DNA from: Bacteroidales bacterium UBA2861
Lineage (GTDB): Bacteria > Bacteroidota > Bacteroidia > Bacteroidales > UBA932
DNA: 23,595 nt
Direction of reading: 5' to 3'
NCBI GenBank assembly: GCA_002350615.1
Contig: DEFD01000021.1
Span: forward strand, 2,834 to 26,428
The position numbers and the translations under genes are program-made. Below, one piece after another: positions 22,561-23,595 of the stretch; within the stretch, counting starts at the first letter, position 1, and each line of letters begins with the position of its first letter. The notes below the pieces were generated by a model that saw only the letters and a list, made by a program, of their open reading frames with translations, was not told where the DNA came from and made no database searches.

Positions 22561-23595
22561 TGATGAAGATTCTCAAGGGTTTTCTTTCCTTAGCGGTTCT
22601 ATTGGTGTCGGTGTCGATGCACGCCGACGAAGGTATGTGGCTTATCCAGGACATCAATGCTGCCCTGGAGAAGAACATGAAGGCTCGTGGCCTGAAATTG
22701 TCAGCTAAGGAGATCTACAATGCCGATGCACCCGGGACAGCCGTCTCGGATGCCGTGGTTTCAATAGGATTCTATTGTACCGGCAGTCTTATTTCGGACA
22801 ACGGCCTGGTCATAACCAACCATCATTGCGCCTATTCCAACATTGCAGCCCTCAGCACTCCCGAACATGACTATCTTGAGGAAGCCTACTGGGCCATGAC
22901 TTCGGAGCAGGAACTTCCGGTGGAAGGGGAATCGATGTATTTCCTCAAGAGGGTCTTTGAAGTCACCGACGAGGTCGCTGCCTTGAAAAAACAGCTGGAT
23001 GAAGACGGCAAGCCTCTTTCCATGAGGAAGATAGCCTCTTCCCTCGAGAAGAGATATTCCGAAAGTACCGGGCTGCGGTGCATCTTGAGCGAGATGTGGG
23101 CTGGAGAAAAGGCTTACATAAGCGCCTACAAGGTCTACACCGACATCCGCCTGGTGGCCGCCCCTCCCGTGTGCATAGGTTATTTCGGCGGAGAAGGGGA
23201 TAATTTCACCTGGCCGCGTCACAATTGCGATTTCACGATCTACAGGATCTATGAGAACGGTGTTCCGCTTCAGGGTGAGAAAAACCTGAAAGTGTCCCTG
23301 AAAGGCTATTCCCCGGGCTCATTCACCATGGTCATCGGCTATCCCGGCAGGACGGACAGATATGCATCTTCCTCCGAGATAGACTACCAGGAAAAGGTCG
23401 TGCTTCCGGTCTCCAACGAGATCAGGGGCAACCAGCTGAAGATAATGGCCCGCAGGATGGATGCCGATCCCGTGGTAAGGCTCAAGTACTCCGACCGCTA
23501 TTTCAGCATCAGCAACTCCCAGGTAAACAATGTGGGCATGGCCCAGTGCTACAAGCGCTTTCGTGTAAAAGACGAGAAGGTTGCCCAGGAGAAGC
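22560..23595 (+). CDS. S46-family dipeptidyl peptidase (DPP7/DPP11-like), cut by the window end
   Basis: The first 345 residues of an exported serine exopeptidase that removes dipeptides from peptide N-termini. The signal peptide ends near HA22, followed by DEGMWLIQDINA. Catalytic His is in TNHHC (His88/His89) and catalytic Asp is Asp224 in GEGDNFTWPRHNCDFTIYR. The GTGxL-like core (FYCTGSLISDNGLVITNHHC) is typical. Family members are about 700 residues, so roughly half is missing, including the catalytic Ser and the residue that separates DPP7 (hydrophobic P1) from DPP11 (Asp/Glu P1) specificity. The frame stays open to the window end. The ATG at 22560 overlaps the C69 gene stop; a second ATG follows directly. 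Confidence 0.93.
   Translation, partial: MMKILKGFLSLAVLLVSVSMHADEGMWLIQDINAALEKNMKARGLKLSAKEIYNADAPGTAVSDAVVSIGFYCTGSLISDNGLVITNHHCAYSNIAALSTPEHDYLEEAYWAMTSEQELPVEGESMYFLKRVFEVTDEVAALKKQLDEDGKPLSMRKIASSLEKRYSESTGLRCILSEMWAGEKAYISAYKVYTDIRLVAAPPVCIGYFGGEGDNFTWPRHNCDFTIYRIYENGVPLQGEKNLKVSLKGYSPGSFTMVIGYPGRTDRYASSSEIDYQEKVVLPVSNEIRGNQLKIMARRMDADPVVRLKYSDRYFSISNSQVNNVGMAQCYKRFRVKDEKVAQEK

Overview
The window looks like a chromosomal piece of a GC-rich member of the Bacteroidales (Bacteroidota), probably a gut or rumen lineage. The evidence is the gene content: two TonB-dependent receptors paired with lipoproteins, and families typical of Bacteroidota (DUF4249, DUF5106, DUF4876, DUF6850-like, S46 dipeptidyl peptidase, the Cys-rich form of PheS). 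Many Cys-lipoboxes and the Bacteroidota-type promoter (TTG, about 20 bp, TAnnTTTG) ahead of several genes agree. I cannot name the genus from the sequence alone. There is no transposase, integrase, phage gene or CRISPR array.

Layout. 1-2728 (+): the 3' part of a TonB-dependent receptor and its DUF4249 lipoprotein. 2751-6010 (-): a two-gene operon of a metallophosphoesterase lipoprotein and a DUF5106/thioredoxin-like lipoprotein. 6080-7444 (+): an unrecognised lipoprotein, then a DUF1508 (YegP-type) small protein with its own promoter and terminator. 7510-8514 (-): a RhaT-type sugar/proton symporter. 8595-8667 (+): tRNA-Gly(GCC), whose promoter interleaves with that of rhaT. 8668-9060: a gene-free stretch rich in inverted repeats. 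It holds a cloverleaf-like multi-hairpin element starting just after the tRNA and a diverged pair of hairpin repeats. 9061-11576 (+): an operon of three lipoproteins (nitroreductase-like, M48 metalloprotease, GH33 sialidase). 11573-19239 (-): a four-gene operon of a C25/caspase-fold protease-like protein with a HEAT-like tail, a TonB-dependent receptor, a DUF4876 lipoprotein and a DUF6850-like outer-membrane barrel. 19312-20772 (-): a small exported protein and pheS. 20821-23595 (+): a C69 dipeptidase and an S46 dipeptidyl peptidase cut by the window end.

How the parts work together. Almost every protein is exported or sits in the outer membrane, so the region reads as envelope and nutrient-acquisition functions: two TonB-driven uptake systems outside the SusC/SusD type, sialic acid release, rhamnose-type sugar import, and terminal peptide degradation. 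The parts I find most worth following are the structured non-coding block after tRNA-Gly and the operon joining an exported C25-like protease to a TonB receptor.
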